A stretch of 24,853 nucleotides of DNA from Staphylococcus argenteus (GTDB lineage: Bacteria > Bacillota > Bacilli > Staphylococcales > Staphylococcaceae). Under the pieces are notes generated by a model that was not told the origin of the DNA, did not search any database, and saw nothing but the letters and a program-made list of their open reading frames with translations. Positions 1 through 7,236 of the stretch are shown piece by piece (position 1 is the first letter of the stretch; each line of letters starts with the position of its first letter). Position numbers and translations under genes: made by a program. The stretch covers positions 1 to 24,853 of the forward strand of contig NC_016942.1 in the NCBI RefSeq assembly GCF_000236925.1, given 5' to 3'.

Positions 1-27
1 CAACTCTCAAAATATTTTTATATTTTT

Positions 28-131
28 TTATTGTTCTTCTTCGGTAAGTTCGTGAAGTTCACTTGCCAGGTACTCTTTCTGATTCCAAATATAATAAATT
101 TGGTAAAGGTATTCAGTTGGATCGATTTCTT
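28..131 (-). pseudogene. C-terminal fragment of an unknown protein, cut by IS257
   Basis: On the minus strand an open frame enters from the IS257 edge and ends at a TAA at 28-30. It gives about 34 residues ending in ...ASELHELTEEEQ, acidic and rich in Tyr, Leu and Glu. There is no start codon because the 5' part is replaced by IS257. I do not recognise the family. If the plasmid is circular, the stop lies just before the 22-bp dyad that spans the window ends, which could be its terminator. Confidence 0.5.
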
Positions 132-925
132 GGTTCTGTTGCAAAGTTAAAAAATAAGTGTCTAACCTTATGTTTAAAATAATACTTCGTATTAACTAGC
201 TAGCATGATGCTAATTACACGGCATGGCGAAAACCCGTAGATCTGAAGAGATCTGCGGTTCTTTTTATATAGTCCATAAATACATTCAATGCCTTTGATC
301 GTATTCTTTGCCGTATTGATACTTTGATAACTTATTTTCCTTACTTTGATATGACGATGATCTTGTTCAATGAGATTATTTAAATATTTAGAGTTACAAT
401 GACAGTTGGGGGTAAGTTTAAAATCTTTAATCACTTTGGACATTGCCACCTTCGTTGAAGGGGCTTGGTTTGTAATTATCATTTGAGGTTTGCCAAATTG
501 TTTAATAAGACGTTTAATAAACGTATATGCTGAGTGATTATCTCGTTTCTTACGTAACGAAATATCTAGTGTATGGCCATCTGCATCAATAGCGCGATAT
601 AAATAATTCCATTGCCCTTTAATTTTGATATACGTCTCATCTATATGCCATTTATAATAAGCTTGCTTATTCTTTTTCTTCCAAATTTGATACAAAATAG
701 GAGCATATTCCTGTACCCATCGATAAATTGTTGAATGATGAACATAGATGCCTCGTTCTCTCAATATTTCAGATATATCACGATAACTTAATGCATATCT
801 TAGATAGTAGCCAACGGCTACAGTAATGACATCTTTGTCAAATTGCTTATATCTGAAATAATTCATCCTCTGCACCTCATTTTTTGTTGACTATTATACT
901 ATATTTCTAACTTTGCAACAGAACC
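132..925 (-). mobile_element. IS257 (IS431), complete, IS6 family
   Basis: The element is 794 bp, bounded by inverted repeats GGTTCTGTTGCAAAGTT (132-148) and its complement at 909-925, with one transposase gene on the minus strand. The flanking 8-mers (124-131 and 926-933) differ, so there is no target-site duplication. This fits replicon fusion and later recombination or deletion rather than a simple insertion. The left side cuts an unknown gene and the right side cuts an RCR rep gene. Confidence 0.95.
192..866 (-). CDS. tnp: IS257 transposase, IS6 family, divergent and probably inactive
   Basis: A 224-aa DDE transposase, the usual IS257 length when started at MNYFRYKQF. An in-frame ATG three codons upstream (875) is the alternative start. 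An N-terminal HTH is followed by the catalytic core. Asp76 lies in WHIDETY and Glu167 in LIEQDH. The second catalytic Asp, normally in TDQAPSTK and 34 residues before the Glu, is Asn133 here (ITNQAPSTK). Several other positions differ from the common IS257 protein as I recall it, for example LDISLRKK for LDIWLRKQ and PNCHCNSK for PDCHCTSK. From IS6 biochemistry a D-to-N change in the triad should abolish strand transfer, so this copy may only move by recombination or with help in trans. Confidence 0.93.
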   Translation of the reverse strand: MNYFRYKQFDKDVITVAVGYYLRYALSYRDISEILRERGIYVHHSTIYRWVQEYAPILYQIWKKKNKQAYYKWHIDETYIKIKGQWNYLYRAIDADGHTLDISLRKKRDNHSAYTFIKRLIKQFGKPQMIITNQAPSTKVAMSKVIKDFKLTPNCHCNSKYLNNLIEQDHRHIKVRKISYQSINTAKNTIKGIECIYGLYKKNRRSLQIYGFSPCRVISIMLAS

Positions 926-1814
926 TAATGTAAGCTATGCAGATATACTTGAAATTTTAAAAATAAAAAAGGCTTATAACGTAAAACAATGTGGTAACGT
1001 CTTAGAATTCAAGCCGACCGATGAAGGTTATTTGAAATTACATAAGACGTGGTTTTGTAAATCAAAGCTATGTCCAGTTTGTAATTGGAGGCGTGCTATG
1101 AAAAATAGTTATCAAGCTCAAAAAGTGATTGAAGAAGTAATTAAGGAAAAGCCAAAAGCACGTTGGTTGTTTTTAACACTTTCAACAAAAAATGCGATAG
1201 ATGGAGATACTTTAGAACAAAGTTTGAATCATCTAACTAAAGCATTTGATAGGGTGAGTAGATATAAAAAGGTTAAACAAAATCTTGTTGGATTTATGCG
1301 TTCAACAGAAGTTACCGTTAATAAAAATGACGGTAGTTATAATCAGCATATGCACGTTTTGTTATGTGTTGAAAATGCATATTTTAGAAAAAAAGAGAAT
1401 TATATAACTCAAGAAGAATGGGTTAATTTATGGCAAAAAGCATTACAAGTTGATTATCGACCTGTTGTAAATATTAAAGCAATTAAACCTAATCAAAAAG
1501 GCGATAAAGATATTGAATCGGCAATCAAAGAGACATCAAAATATTCGGTTAAGTCATCTGATTTTTTAACTGACGATGACGAAAAAAATCAAGAAATTGT
1601 AAGTGATTTAGAAAAAGGTTTATATCGAAAACGTATGTTAAGTTATGGTGGATTGCTTAAACAAAAGCATAAAATTTTAAACTTAGACGATGCCGAAGAT
1701 GGTAATTTAATTAATACAAGTGATGAAGATAAAATAACAGATGAAGAAGCAAAAGCACATTCAATTACGGCAATTTGGAATTTTGAAAAGCAAAATTATT
1801 ATTTAAGACATTAG
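926..1814 (+). pseudogene. rep: RCR plasmid replication initiator (pUB110/pC194 Rep_1 type), 5' end removed by IS257
   Basis: The frame is open from the IS257 border (NVSYADILEILK...) to a TAG-side stop at 1814. The zinc-finger-like CxxC (CKSKLCPVC), motif I (WLFLTLST), the HUH motif (QHMHVLL) and the catalytic Tyr region (ETSKYSVKSSD) are all present. Family members are about 310-335 aa; here the first roughly 30-60 residues are missing. No ATG exists before the core, and the only usable start is TTG at 1032 (260 aa, no good ribosome site). The double-strand origin expected upstream is also gone. I infer a non-functional relic, with replication taken over by repA at 5014-5988. The catalytic core is intact, so residual activity cannot be excluded. 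Confidence 0.85.
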
Positions 1815-1885
1815 TGATGACTGATGTCTTTTTTATTGATTTTTTGTAAAAAAGTACTGTCTTATTTTTGTGACAAATGCTGTAT

Positions 1886-1918
1886 GTAGTGTCACAAAAG
1901 TGTGACACTACAGCTTTT
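1886..1918 (+). terminator. Rep transcription terminator
   Basis: A perfect 11-bp stem (GTAGTGTCACA paired with 1901-1911), a 4-nt loop, then AGCTTTTTAT, 72 nt after the rep stop. In the right arm of the inverted repeat only half of this stem survives (near 4636-4650). Confidence 0.7.
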
Positions 1919-2360
1919 TATGATATCACTTTAAAATTACTTAAAACCCTTGGAATGTCTGGCTTTGCCAGACCTATTATTTTTGAATGATAGCAAATTC
2001 TCCTTATGCTCTTACGGAGTTCTTAGAGAAAAATTGAAATTTCTTGATTTTTGATAAAAACGCCCTGCAGGAATTTAGAAAAACATGGGGAAGTTTTAAA
2101 AGATTTTATGCTCATTTTTAATTTGCATTTAAATGGGCAGTGTTAAAAAATTAGTCACTGGTTTTGCTGAAATTTTTGTTTGTGAAATTACCATATATTT
2201 ATTTGGCTCATATTTGCGTTTTAAGAGCTTGTATAGATTTTTAAGTAGAAAACTATAAGATTTACCTCTAAATCTTTAAAATACCCTCTTAAAATTCAAA
2301 ATAAAGGTGTTTATAATTTGAATAAGTCCTGAGATAAAGTTTTTTAAAAGGAGTGGTTTT

Positions 2361-2525
2361 TTGAAGAGGTCTTTATTTATTTTACAAATTATTCTTGGTA
2401 TTTTTTTATTGTTTTTTATTTATAAGCAAATGAATCAAAATCATTTAGATACTTGGTTTATTCTTTATACAGTCTTTTTTATATTTTTTTCATCGTGGTT
2501 TGATAAACATTATAAAAAAAGTTAG
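2361..2525 (+). CDS. Small membrane protein, 54 aa, unknown function
   Basis: The frame runs from a TTG at 2361 to TAG at 2523-2525, with AAAAGGAG (2346-2353) about 7 nt upstream, a strong ribosome site that decides the start. The product is MKRSLFILQIILGIFLLFFI..., a hydrophobic helix near residues 5-20, a short polar loop (KQMNQNHLDT), a second helix near 31-46 and a basic tail (DKHYKKS). It sits between the rep terminator and the ssoA of an RCR plasmid. The homologous right arm lacks it, so it is an accessory insertion. Function unknown; small two-helix proteins of this kind include toxins, stress proteins and immunity peptides. Confidence 0.5.
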   Translation: MKRSLFILQIILGIFLLFFIYKQMNQNHLDTWFILYTVFFIFFSSWFDKHYKKS

Positions 2526-2529
2526 ACGA

Positions 2530-2680
2530 CGCATTTATGCCGAGAAAATTTATTGATGTTGAGAAGAACCCTTAACTAAACTTGCAGACGAATGTCGGCA
2601 TAGCGTGAGCTATTAAGCCGACCATTCGACAAGTTTTGGGATTGTTAAGGGTTCCGAGGTTCAACGACAATAAAGCAATT
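2530..2680 (+). other. Single-strand origin, ssoA (palA) type
   Basis: It contains the RSB box ATTTATGCCGAGAAAA (2533-2548) and the CS-6 hexamer TAGCGT (2601-2606), the two hallmarks of ssoA. They lie within nested inverted repeats (AACTTG...CAAGTT and CCCTTAAC...GTTAAGGG). In RCR plasmids this folds on the displaced strand and primes lagging-strand synthesis by host RNA polymerase. An inverted copy lies at 4040-4190. Confidence 0.85.
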
Positions 2681-2694
2681 GGAATAAAATACAC

Positions 2695-2857
2695 AGGCAT
2701 TGAATGTATTTATGGACTATATAAAAAGAACCGCAGATCTCTTCAGATCTACGGGTTTTCGCCATGCCGTGTAATTAGCATCATGCTAGCTAGTTAATAC
2801 AAAGTATTACTTTAAACATAAGGTTAGACACTTATTTTTTAACTTTGCAACAGAACC
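2695..2857 (+). mobile_element. IS257 remnant, terminal 163 bp
   Basis: The sequence matches the inner part of the complete IS257 in reverse, starting abruptly at AGGCATTGAATG and ending with the terminal repeat AACTTTGCAACAGAACC (2841-2857). It encodes the last 33 residues of the transposase (GIECIYGLYKKN to SIMLAS, stop 2795-2797), with the same unusual SPCRVIS ending as the full copy. It is fused directly to the end of the ssoA region, so it marks an IS257-mediated deletion or recombination joint beside cadDX. Confidence 0.9.
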
Positions 2858-2944
2858 TTACATTATCTATTTTCTTTTCTCTCCATGGGCGTTGTTTCCC
2901 ACTTTTCGTCATATCAACGCTTCAAAAGGATTTTAGAAAAGAAC

Positions 2945-2980
2945 GTTATTTCTATATAGTATCAAGACAAGAAGAAACTC
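2945..2980 (-). other. RCR double-strand origin (nick region) relic, pUB110/pC194 type
   Basis: The minus strand reads TTCTTGTCTTGATACTATAT, carrying the TCTTGATA core that pC194/pUB110-family Rep proteins nick (core at 2960-2967). It lies just downstream of the cadX stop and far from either rep fragment. A similar sequence occurs at 22428-22460. Recognition is from the remembered consensus only. Confidence 0.45.
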
Positions 2981-2983
2981 GTT

Positions 2984-3331
2984 TCAAAAACCCTCATGAT
3001 TTTTAGAGAAAAACTCTCTTATTTCATCGTCTTTAATAAAATAATATGCCATCTTTCCATCTTTATAAAAATCAAGTACCTCATTTTTATATAAAAGCCT
3101 TAAATGATGTGAAGTTGAAGCAATACTCATTTTCAATATCAAAGAAATATCACAAACACACAACTCATCTTCTTTAATCAAAGATAATATGATTTTCAAT
3201 TTCTTCTCATCACAAATTTTTTCTAAAATGTTAAGTAATTTCTTAGATTTATCATCTTCTAAAAAACTTAAAGCATTGTTAACTTTATCCTCATGTACAC
3301 AGATCACATCACAAGTATTTTCATAACTCAT
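2984..3331 (-). CDS. cadX: CadX, cadmium-responsive ArsR/SmtB repressor
   Basis: A 115-aa winged-helix regulator of the ArsR/SmtB family. The metal-sensing motif ELCVCD (Cys58, Cys60) is present, with N-terminal Cys7 and Cys11 that would complete a CadC-like thiolate site. The recognition helix is near SIASTSHHLRLL (69-80). The gene follows cadD on the same strand with an 18-nt gap, so the two form one operon, as in staphylococcal cadDX plasmids. Cd(II) or Zn(II) binding should release it from the operator at 3978-3999. Length and motifs match the family. Confidence 0.92.
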   Translation of the reverse strand: MSYENTCDVICVHEDKVNNALSFLEDDKSKKLLNILEKICDEKKLKIILSLIKEDELCVCDISLILKMSIASTSHHLRLLYKNEVLDFYKDGKMAYYFIKDDEIREFFSKNHEGF

Positions 3332-3349
3332 ATAAAATCACACCCTAAA

Positions 3350-3967
3350 TTAAAATATAAATCCTAAAATTGTTTGAATAGTGTCATTTTCAATAATAAT
3401 AAATAAACCTAAAGCTATATAAATAATAGCCATAATCCAACGACTAAATTTCTCAACAATTTCTCCAATTCCTGGGATATTAGCTAATTTTTGTGCAGTA
3501 AACACCAAGAAGAAAATTAAAATTAAAAAGACAAACAGAGTAAGTAATAAATTAGTAACACTTAATGTCACAAAATACGGAACAAATAAACCAATATTAT
3601 CGGCGCCACAACTTGCTATCGTAACAATTGCAACCGTACCAACTAATTTAGACAATCCTTTTTCATTCAATTCTTTTTTAGCTCTCTTTTCTCCTTCACA
3701 ATCATCATAAATAGCCACTTTAATTCCAAGATAAATTGGTATTAAACCCAATAAACCTAATATCCACTTTTCTGGAACATAATTTAATACAAAAGCTAAA
3801 AACAAACTAACTAATATTAAAATAATAGACCCTAAATATTGACCAACATAAATATCTCTATATTCTTTTCTAGTCTTTGCTCTAGCAAAAAATATTAATA
3901 AAATTACTAATAAATCAACTGCTGTAGCAATATAAAGAACAGCAGCAGCAACAACCGTTTGAATCAT
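3350..3967 (-). CDS. cadD: CadD, cadmium resistance transporter
   Basis: A 205-aa integral membrane protein of the CadD family, with about five to six hydrophobic helices (near residues 4-28, 44-63, 68-84, 108-127, 132-156, 172-200). It carries the conserved TIASCGADNIGLFVPYF segment, whose Cys and Asp are likely in the cation path. It confers low to moderate Cd(II) resistance by efflux. The start is supported by GAGGTGT upstream of the ATG at 3967. First gene of the cadDX operon, autoregulated by CadX. The operon lies between two inverted RCR plasmid arms, evidence that it was brought in with RCR and IS257 pieces. Confidence 0.93.
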   Translation of the reverse strand: MIQTVVAAAVLYIATAVDLLVILLIFFARAKTRKEYRDIYVGQYLGSIILILVSLFLAFVLNYVPEKWILGLLGLIPIYLGIKVAIYDDCEGEKRAKKELNEKGLSKLVGTVAIVTIASCGADNIGLFVPYFVTLSVTNLLLTLFVFLILIFFLVFTAQKLANIPGIGEIVEKFSRWIMAIIYIALGLFIIIENDTIQTILGFIF

Positions 3968-3977
3968 ACATACACCT

Positions 3978-4006
3978 CATTCAAAAATATTTTTGAATGT
4001 ATTATA
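3978..4006 (-). promoter_or_regulatory. cadDX promoter and CadX operator
   Basis: Bases 3978-3999 are a perfect 22-bp palindrome (half-site CATTCAAAAAT). A minus-strand -10 box TATAAT is at 4001-4006, directly upstream. A repressor on the palindrome would cover the transcription start, as expected for ArsR-family control. Confidence 0.75.
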
Positions 4007-4039
4007 ACTTATATTTTTAAATAATCATAGGTGCTTTAT

Positions 4040-4190
4040 TCCAATTGCTTTATTGACGTTGAGCCTCGGAACCCTTAACAATCCCAAAACTTGTCGAATG
4101 GTCGGCTTAATAGCTCACGCTATGCCGACATTCGTCTGCAAGTTTAGTTAAGGGTTCTTCTCAACATCAATAAATTTTCTCGGCATAAAT
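4040..4190 (-). other. Second single-strand origin, ssoA type, inverse orientation
   Basis: On the minus strand it has the CS-6 hexamer TAGCGT (4117-4122) and the RSB box at 4175-4190, in the same nested stem as at 2530-2680 and with few base differences. Two functional ssoA sites in opposite orientation on one plasmid would be unusual. As the replicon now appears to be theta-type, both may be dormant. Confidence 0.82.
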
Positions 4191-4405
4191 ACGATGTTCC
4201 TTTTATAAAAAATAGCAATCCTTATTACAATATTAAACACTTTTATTTTGAATTTTAAGAGGCATTTTGAAGACTTAGAGGCAAATCATATAGGTTTTGT
4301 ACTTAAAAATCTATACAGTCTCTTAAAACGCAAATATGAGCCAAATAAATATATGCTAATTTCACAAACAAAAATTTCAGCAAAATCAGTGACTAATTTT
4401 TTAGA

Positions 4406-4440
4406 TACTGCCCATTTACATGCAAATTTAAAAATTAGCA
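4406..4440 (+). repeat. 35-bp direct repeat, copy 1 of 2
   Basis: Identical to 24579-24613. It begins TACTGCCCATTTACATGC and ends AAAATTAGCA. A diverged inverse copy lies at 2116-2141. It is part of the RCR 3' region and shows that the gene-less region at 24 kb contains a third RCR remnant. Confidence 0.8.
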
Positions 4441-4703
4441 TAAAATACTTTAAAACTTCCCCATGTTTTTCTAAATTCCTGCAGGGCTTTTCTTATCAAA
4501 AACTTAGAAATTTTAATTTAACTCTAAAATCTCCGTAAGAGCATAAGGGAAATTTGCTATCATTCAAAAATGATAGATCTGGCAAGGCCAGACATTCCAA
4601 GGGTTTTAAGTAATTTTAAAGTGATATCATACAAAGCTGTAGTGTCACAAAAATAAGACAGCACTTTTTTACAGAAAAACAATAAAAAAGACATCAGTTA
4701 TCA

Positions 4704-4990
4704 CTAATGTCTTAAATAATAATTTTGCTTTTCGAAATTCCAAATTGCCGTAATTGAATGTGCTTTTGCTTCTTCGTCTGTCGTTTTATCTTCATCACTT
4801 GTATTAATCAAATTACCATCTTCGGCATCGTCTAAGTTTAAAATTTTATGCTTTTGTTTAAGCAATCCACCATAACTTAACATACGTTTTCGATACAAAC
4901 CTTTTTCTAAATCACTTACAATTTCTTGATTTTTTTCGTCGTCATCAGTTAAAAAGTCAGATGATTTAACGGAATATTTTGATGTCTCTT
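4704..4990 (-). pseudogene. rep: C-terminal fragment of a second RCR Rep
   Basis: The minus-strand frame from 4990 to the stop at 4704 encodes the last 95 or so residues of a pUB110-like Rep (ETSKYSVKSSDFL... to QNYYLRH), including the catalytic-Tyr motif. It is nearly identical to the tail of the rep at 926-1814; the 64-residue end differs by one residue (Thr for Ile). It lacks the HUH motif and any initiation signal, so it is a dead fragment. Confidence 0.85.
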
Positions 4991-5013
4991 CGAGTGTTAT
5001 AAAATCATTTGAA

Positions 5014-5988
5014 TTATTGATTAAAGATATTATATTGTTTCATGTTTTTACGGCGCATATAAAGGGCATGTGTTTCTTCAAGTTCAGTTAGAATTGTTTG
5101 CATTAAATAAGCTTGCATTGAATTGATTGTTTCCTTTTGGCCTTTAACTCCCCTATCATGTATAGCTTTTTTAAGTCTTTTTAAAGAAGTTAATATTTCA
5201 TCCTCAATGTCCTCTAACATGTAATGCATATCTTCATGCCTTGAATTAAATGATTTTTTTGCTTTAAGAATAACAGCCTTTATGATTTCTAAATCTCTAT
5301 AATCATATTTTAATAAATAATTAGTTAGTTGTTCTGGGAATTCTTGCAATAGCATTTCTTTATCATCAAAATTATGTGTAAATTGATTTGAATGATTACT
5401 AATTTCATTTTTGTACTTTATATCATTCAAGTCATTCATATCATTATTCTCAGTATCATTAAAGTCAATGTCATTAAAGTCAGTATCATTAGTGTTCGAT
5501 TTTCGAACTTCTGGACGTTCGATTTTCGAACTTCTGGCCGTTCGAAAATCGAACTTCTGGACGTTCGATTTTCGAACTTCCTTCTCGCCGTAAGGTTCAA
5601 CATCGTTTTCTTCTTTTTCTATTTTGTAAATATCACGTTCTGTGACAATAGGTTTCATTAAATATAGAATATTTGGTTTATTTAAACCACGTCGTTTTTG
5701 AATGAGTAGACCATCGTTTTCTAACCCTTTTTTTATTTTTGTTAACTTTTCTTTTTTACAATTTAAGATTTCCATTAGCTTTTCATTTGAATAAACAAAG
5801 TAAATGTTACCATCTTCATCAACCCAGCTATTTTTAATAGATAAATTTAAGCGATCACGTAAGATAGCATAGGCTATTTTCATATCATTAGTTAGATTTT
5901 TATAATTTTCACTGGTAAAGAATACTTTAGGGATTTGATAAAATCTTTCTTTGTAATTTTCTTGCACTGTAAAATATTGATTTTGCAT
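5014..5988 (-). CDS. repA: RepA, theta-replication initiator, RepA_N family (pSK1 type)
   Basis: 324 aa, close to pSK1 RepA. The N-terminal RepA_N domain (about 1-120) starts MQNQYFTVQENYKERFYQIPK and contains two winged-helix-like parts (FVYSNEKLMEILNCKKEKLTKIKKGLENDGL). A low-complexity linker rich in Asn and Asp (about 150-195) contains the amino acids coded by the origin iterons. The C-terminal domain (about 215-324) is helical and host-specific. RepA binds the iterons inside its own gene and opens the origin. Synthesis should be limited by the convergent RNAI at 6112-6189. This is the only intact initiator in the window, so I infer it is the functional replicon. Confidence 0.95.
   Translation of the reverse strand: MQNQYFTVQENYKERFYQIPKVFFTSENYKNLTNDMKIAYAILRDRLNLSIKNSWVDEDGNIYFVYSNEKLMEILNCKKEKLTKIKKGLENDGLLIQKRRGLNKPNILYLMKPIVTERDIYKIEKEENDVEPYGEKEVRKSNVQKFDFRTARSSKIERPEVRKSNTNDTDFNDIDFNDTENNDMNDLNDIKYKNEISNHSNQFTHNFDDKEMLLQEFPEQLTNYLLKYDYRDLEIIKAVILKAKKSFNSRHEDMHYMLEDIEDEILTSLKRLKKAIHDRGVKGQKETINSMQAYLMQTILTELEETHALYMRRKNMKQYNIFNQ
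5494..5585 (-). repeat. oriV: Origin iterons inside repA
   Basis: Four tandem units of exactly 23 bp start at 5494, 5517, 5540 and 5563. Each carries the palindrome GTTCG-AWWWT-CGAAC followed by TTCTGGMC. The third unit has the inner AT run in the opposite sense (GTTCGAAAATCGAAC). RepA_N plasmids initiate at such repeats in the central part of repA. The last unit is partial (18-23 bp). Confidence 0.9.
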
Positions 5989-6076
5989 GACAAAAAACCT
6001 CTTTCCATATTTTAGTTTGGTAAGAGGTAATAAAACGTTTTTATTTAGCTTTACATTTATTTAATGATCTAGGTGC

Positions 6077-6105
6077 TTGCACTAAGATATTATTCATTAT
6101 ATAAT
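6077..6105 (+). promoter_or_regulatory. Promoter of the repA antisense RNA
   Basis: -35 TTGCAC (6077-6082), 17-bp spacer, -10 TATAAT (6100-6105), a near-consensus promoter pointing against the repA leader. The repA promoter itself probably uses the minus-strand TATAAT at 6203-6208, with a weak -35. Confidence 0.8.
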
Positions 6106-6111
6106 ACAAGT

Positions 6112-6189
6112 ATCGAAAATTATATAAATAAACAGTTTCTAAACGTTTTATTACCAAACCCCGACTATTACCAGTAGTTGGGGTTTTTG
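6112..6189 (+). ncRNA. RNAI-like antisense RNA controlling repA
   Basis: About 78 nt, predicted from the promoter at 6077-6105 to a terminator at 6156-6189 (ACCCCGACTA paired with TAGTTGGGGT, then TTTTT). It is fully complementary to the repA leader. The leader also has a long-range pair: GGTAATAAAACGTTT near 6141-6155 with its inverse near 6028-6044, just before the repA ribosome site. RNAI binding would favour sequestration of the repA start, as described for pSK1. Confidence 0.8.
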
Positions 6190-6244
6190 TTATATTAAGT
6201 TTATTATAGCACTTTAAATAAACTTATAAAAGGGAAAATATAGC

Positions 6245-6413
6245 TTTATAAAATGTTTATAAACCCTTGATAAATATCATCAACCTTTCATAAACCCTTG
6301 ATAAAAAGGTTGATGGATGTTTATTTTTATTTATTAATCACTTTATTATTAAGCATTATAAGCTTATAATATTTTATCAAGGGTTTATAAACATTTTATA
6401 AAGGGTTGATGAT
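6245..6413 (+). promoter_or_regulatory. par promoter and centromere-like repeats
   Basis: A roughly 30-bp inverted repeat (arms near 6245-6274 and 6371-6402) flanks an AT-rich spacer. The unit ATAAACCCTTGATAAA occurs directly at 6260-6275 and 6290-6305 and inverted near 6373-6389, with a half copy ending at the par start. An inner pair CATCAACCTT / AAGGTTGATG is also present. In pSK1 such repeats upstream of par bind Par and serve as operator and partition site. Confidence 0.75.
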
Positions 6414-7157
6414 ATGAAAAGTGTGAAAAAGTTGAGTGAAGAATTAGGGGTTAGTAAGCAAACGATTTTTAATAATATTAAGCGATTGAATATAGAGACA
6501 ATAAAACAGGAAAACACTTCGTTTATTAAAGAAGATACCGATATAGAAAAAATCATTCAAAGAGTAAATGAAAATAAAAAGAAATATGGTTTTGAAAGTA
6601 CTACTGAAGACAAACAAAAAAAAGGGTCGGATAATATTAATTTTGAATCGAAAAGCGATGCTCAAATAGTAGAAATCCTTAAAAAACAGATTGATACTTT
6701 AAATAATCAAATTGAAAAACAAGAAAGTCGTCATGAAACAACAATTGAATTTTACAGAAAAGAGTTGCAAGAAAGGTCAAAATTGCTTGAAAATCAGCAA
6801 GTTCTGGCATTAGAGAGTAATAAAAAGATTCAAAAATTAGAAAATCAATTAGAAAAAGAAAAACACCTTAATTATCCCTTTGATACATCTACTAACACTA
6901 GACAAAACGTTGATGCACAAGAAAAAACATATACTACTAATCCTGTAAATATTAACAGAGATCAGGAAGAAACTAAAGAAACAGAGATTCAATATAAGGA
7001 TATATCTGGAAGTCAAAGCGACGAAAGTACACAAGGTGAAGAAGCAAAAAGAGAAGACGTTCCAGCTAATCTAAATGACAATGATAGTGATATAGAAGAA
7101 AAGAGTGAAGAAACGGAACCTAAAAAGGGGTTTTGGAGTCGTTTGTTTGGTAGCTAA
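6414..7157 (+). CDS. par: Par, single-protein plasmid partition factor (pSK1 type)
   Basis: A 247-aa protein. The N-terminal HTH (about 3-25, KSVKKLSEELGVSKQTIFNN) binds DNA. A central coiled coil (about 80-150, rich in Gln, Glu, Lys and Leu: LKKQIDTLNNQIEKQESR) makes oligomers. The C-terminus is acidic and disordered, ending in a basic/aromatic GFWSRLFGS. It has no ATPase partner, matching the pSK1 Par system, which stabilises a plasmid with one protein. It is divergent from repA, and its upstream repeats extend to the ATG. Confidence 0.92.
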   Translation: MKSVKKLSEELGVSKQTIFNNIKRLNIETIKQENTSFIKEDTDIEKIIQRVNENKKKYGFESTTEDKQKKGSDNINFESKSDAQIVEILKKQIDTLNNQIEKQESRHETTIEFYRKELQERSKLLENQQVLALESNKKIQKLENQLEKEKHLNYPFDTSTNTRQNVDAQEKTYTTNPVNINRDQEETKETEIQYKDISGSQSDESTQGEEAKREDVPANLNDNDSDIEEKSEETEPKKGFWSRLFGS

Positions 7158-7171
7158 AATAATTGATTAGG

Positions 7172-7201
7172 CACTAAAAGTTATAAAATTTTAGTGTCTT
7201 T
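7172..7201 (+). terminator. par terminator
   Basis: CACTAAAA (7172-7179) pairs with TTTTAGTG (7189-7196), followed by TCTTTTAT, 15 nt after the par stop. Confidence 0.65.
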
Positions 7202-7236
7202 TATATAGTGAGAACTTCTGGTAATCATCAGTTATG

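Larger units (their letters stand above)
1528..2694 (+). repeat. Left arm of a long imperfect inverted repeat (RCR backbone)
   Basis: From inside rep (AGAGACATCA at 1529-1540) through the 3' region to the single-strand origin, this stretch recurs in reverse at 4031-4990. The Rep tail is almost identical, the non-coding part is clearly diverged, and a roughly 200-bp block with a small ORF is present only in this arm. This suggests two related RCR plasmids captured separately rather than a fresh duplication. The arms bracket cadDX. Confidence 0.8.
4031..4990 (-). repeat. Right arm of the long imperfect inverted repeat (RCR backbone)
   Basis: Reverse-complement homologue of 1528-2694. It holds an ssoA, the 3' non-coding region and the Rep C-terminus. 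It lacks the small ORF found at 2361-2525. The match ends at 4990, 24 bp from the end of repA, which marks the joint with the theta replicon. No convincing gene lies between 4191 and 4703. Confidence 0.8.

Noticed and set aside
124..933. Target-site duplication of IS257
   Set aside because: The 8-bp flanks GATTTCTT and TAATGTAA differ.
4248..4538. 96-codon open frame on the plus strand
   Set aside because: It lies in the RCR 3' non-coding arm, is not kept in the homologous arm at 2 kb, and has no ribosome site.
5494..5585. CRISPR-like array of four 23-bp units
   Set aside because: There are no spacers; the units are contiguous and in frame with repA, so they are origin iterons.
5392..5661. 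Plus-strand frames of 89 and 60 codons
   Set aside because: They are shadows of repA over its iterons and Asn/Asp-rich linker; repetitive products without signals.
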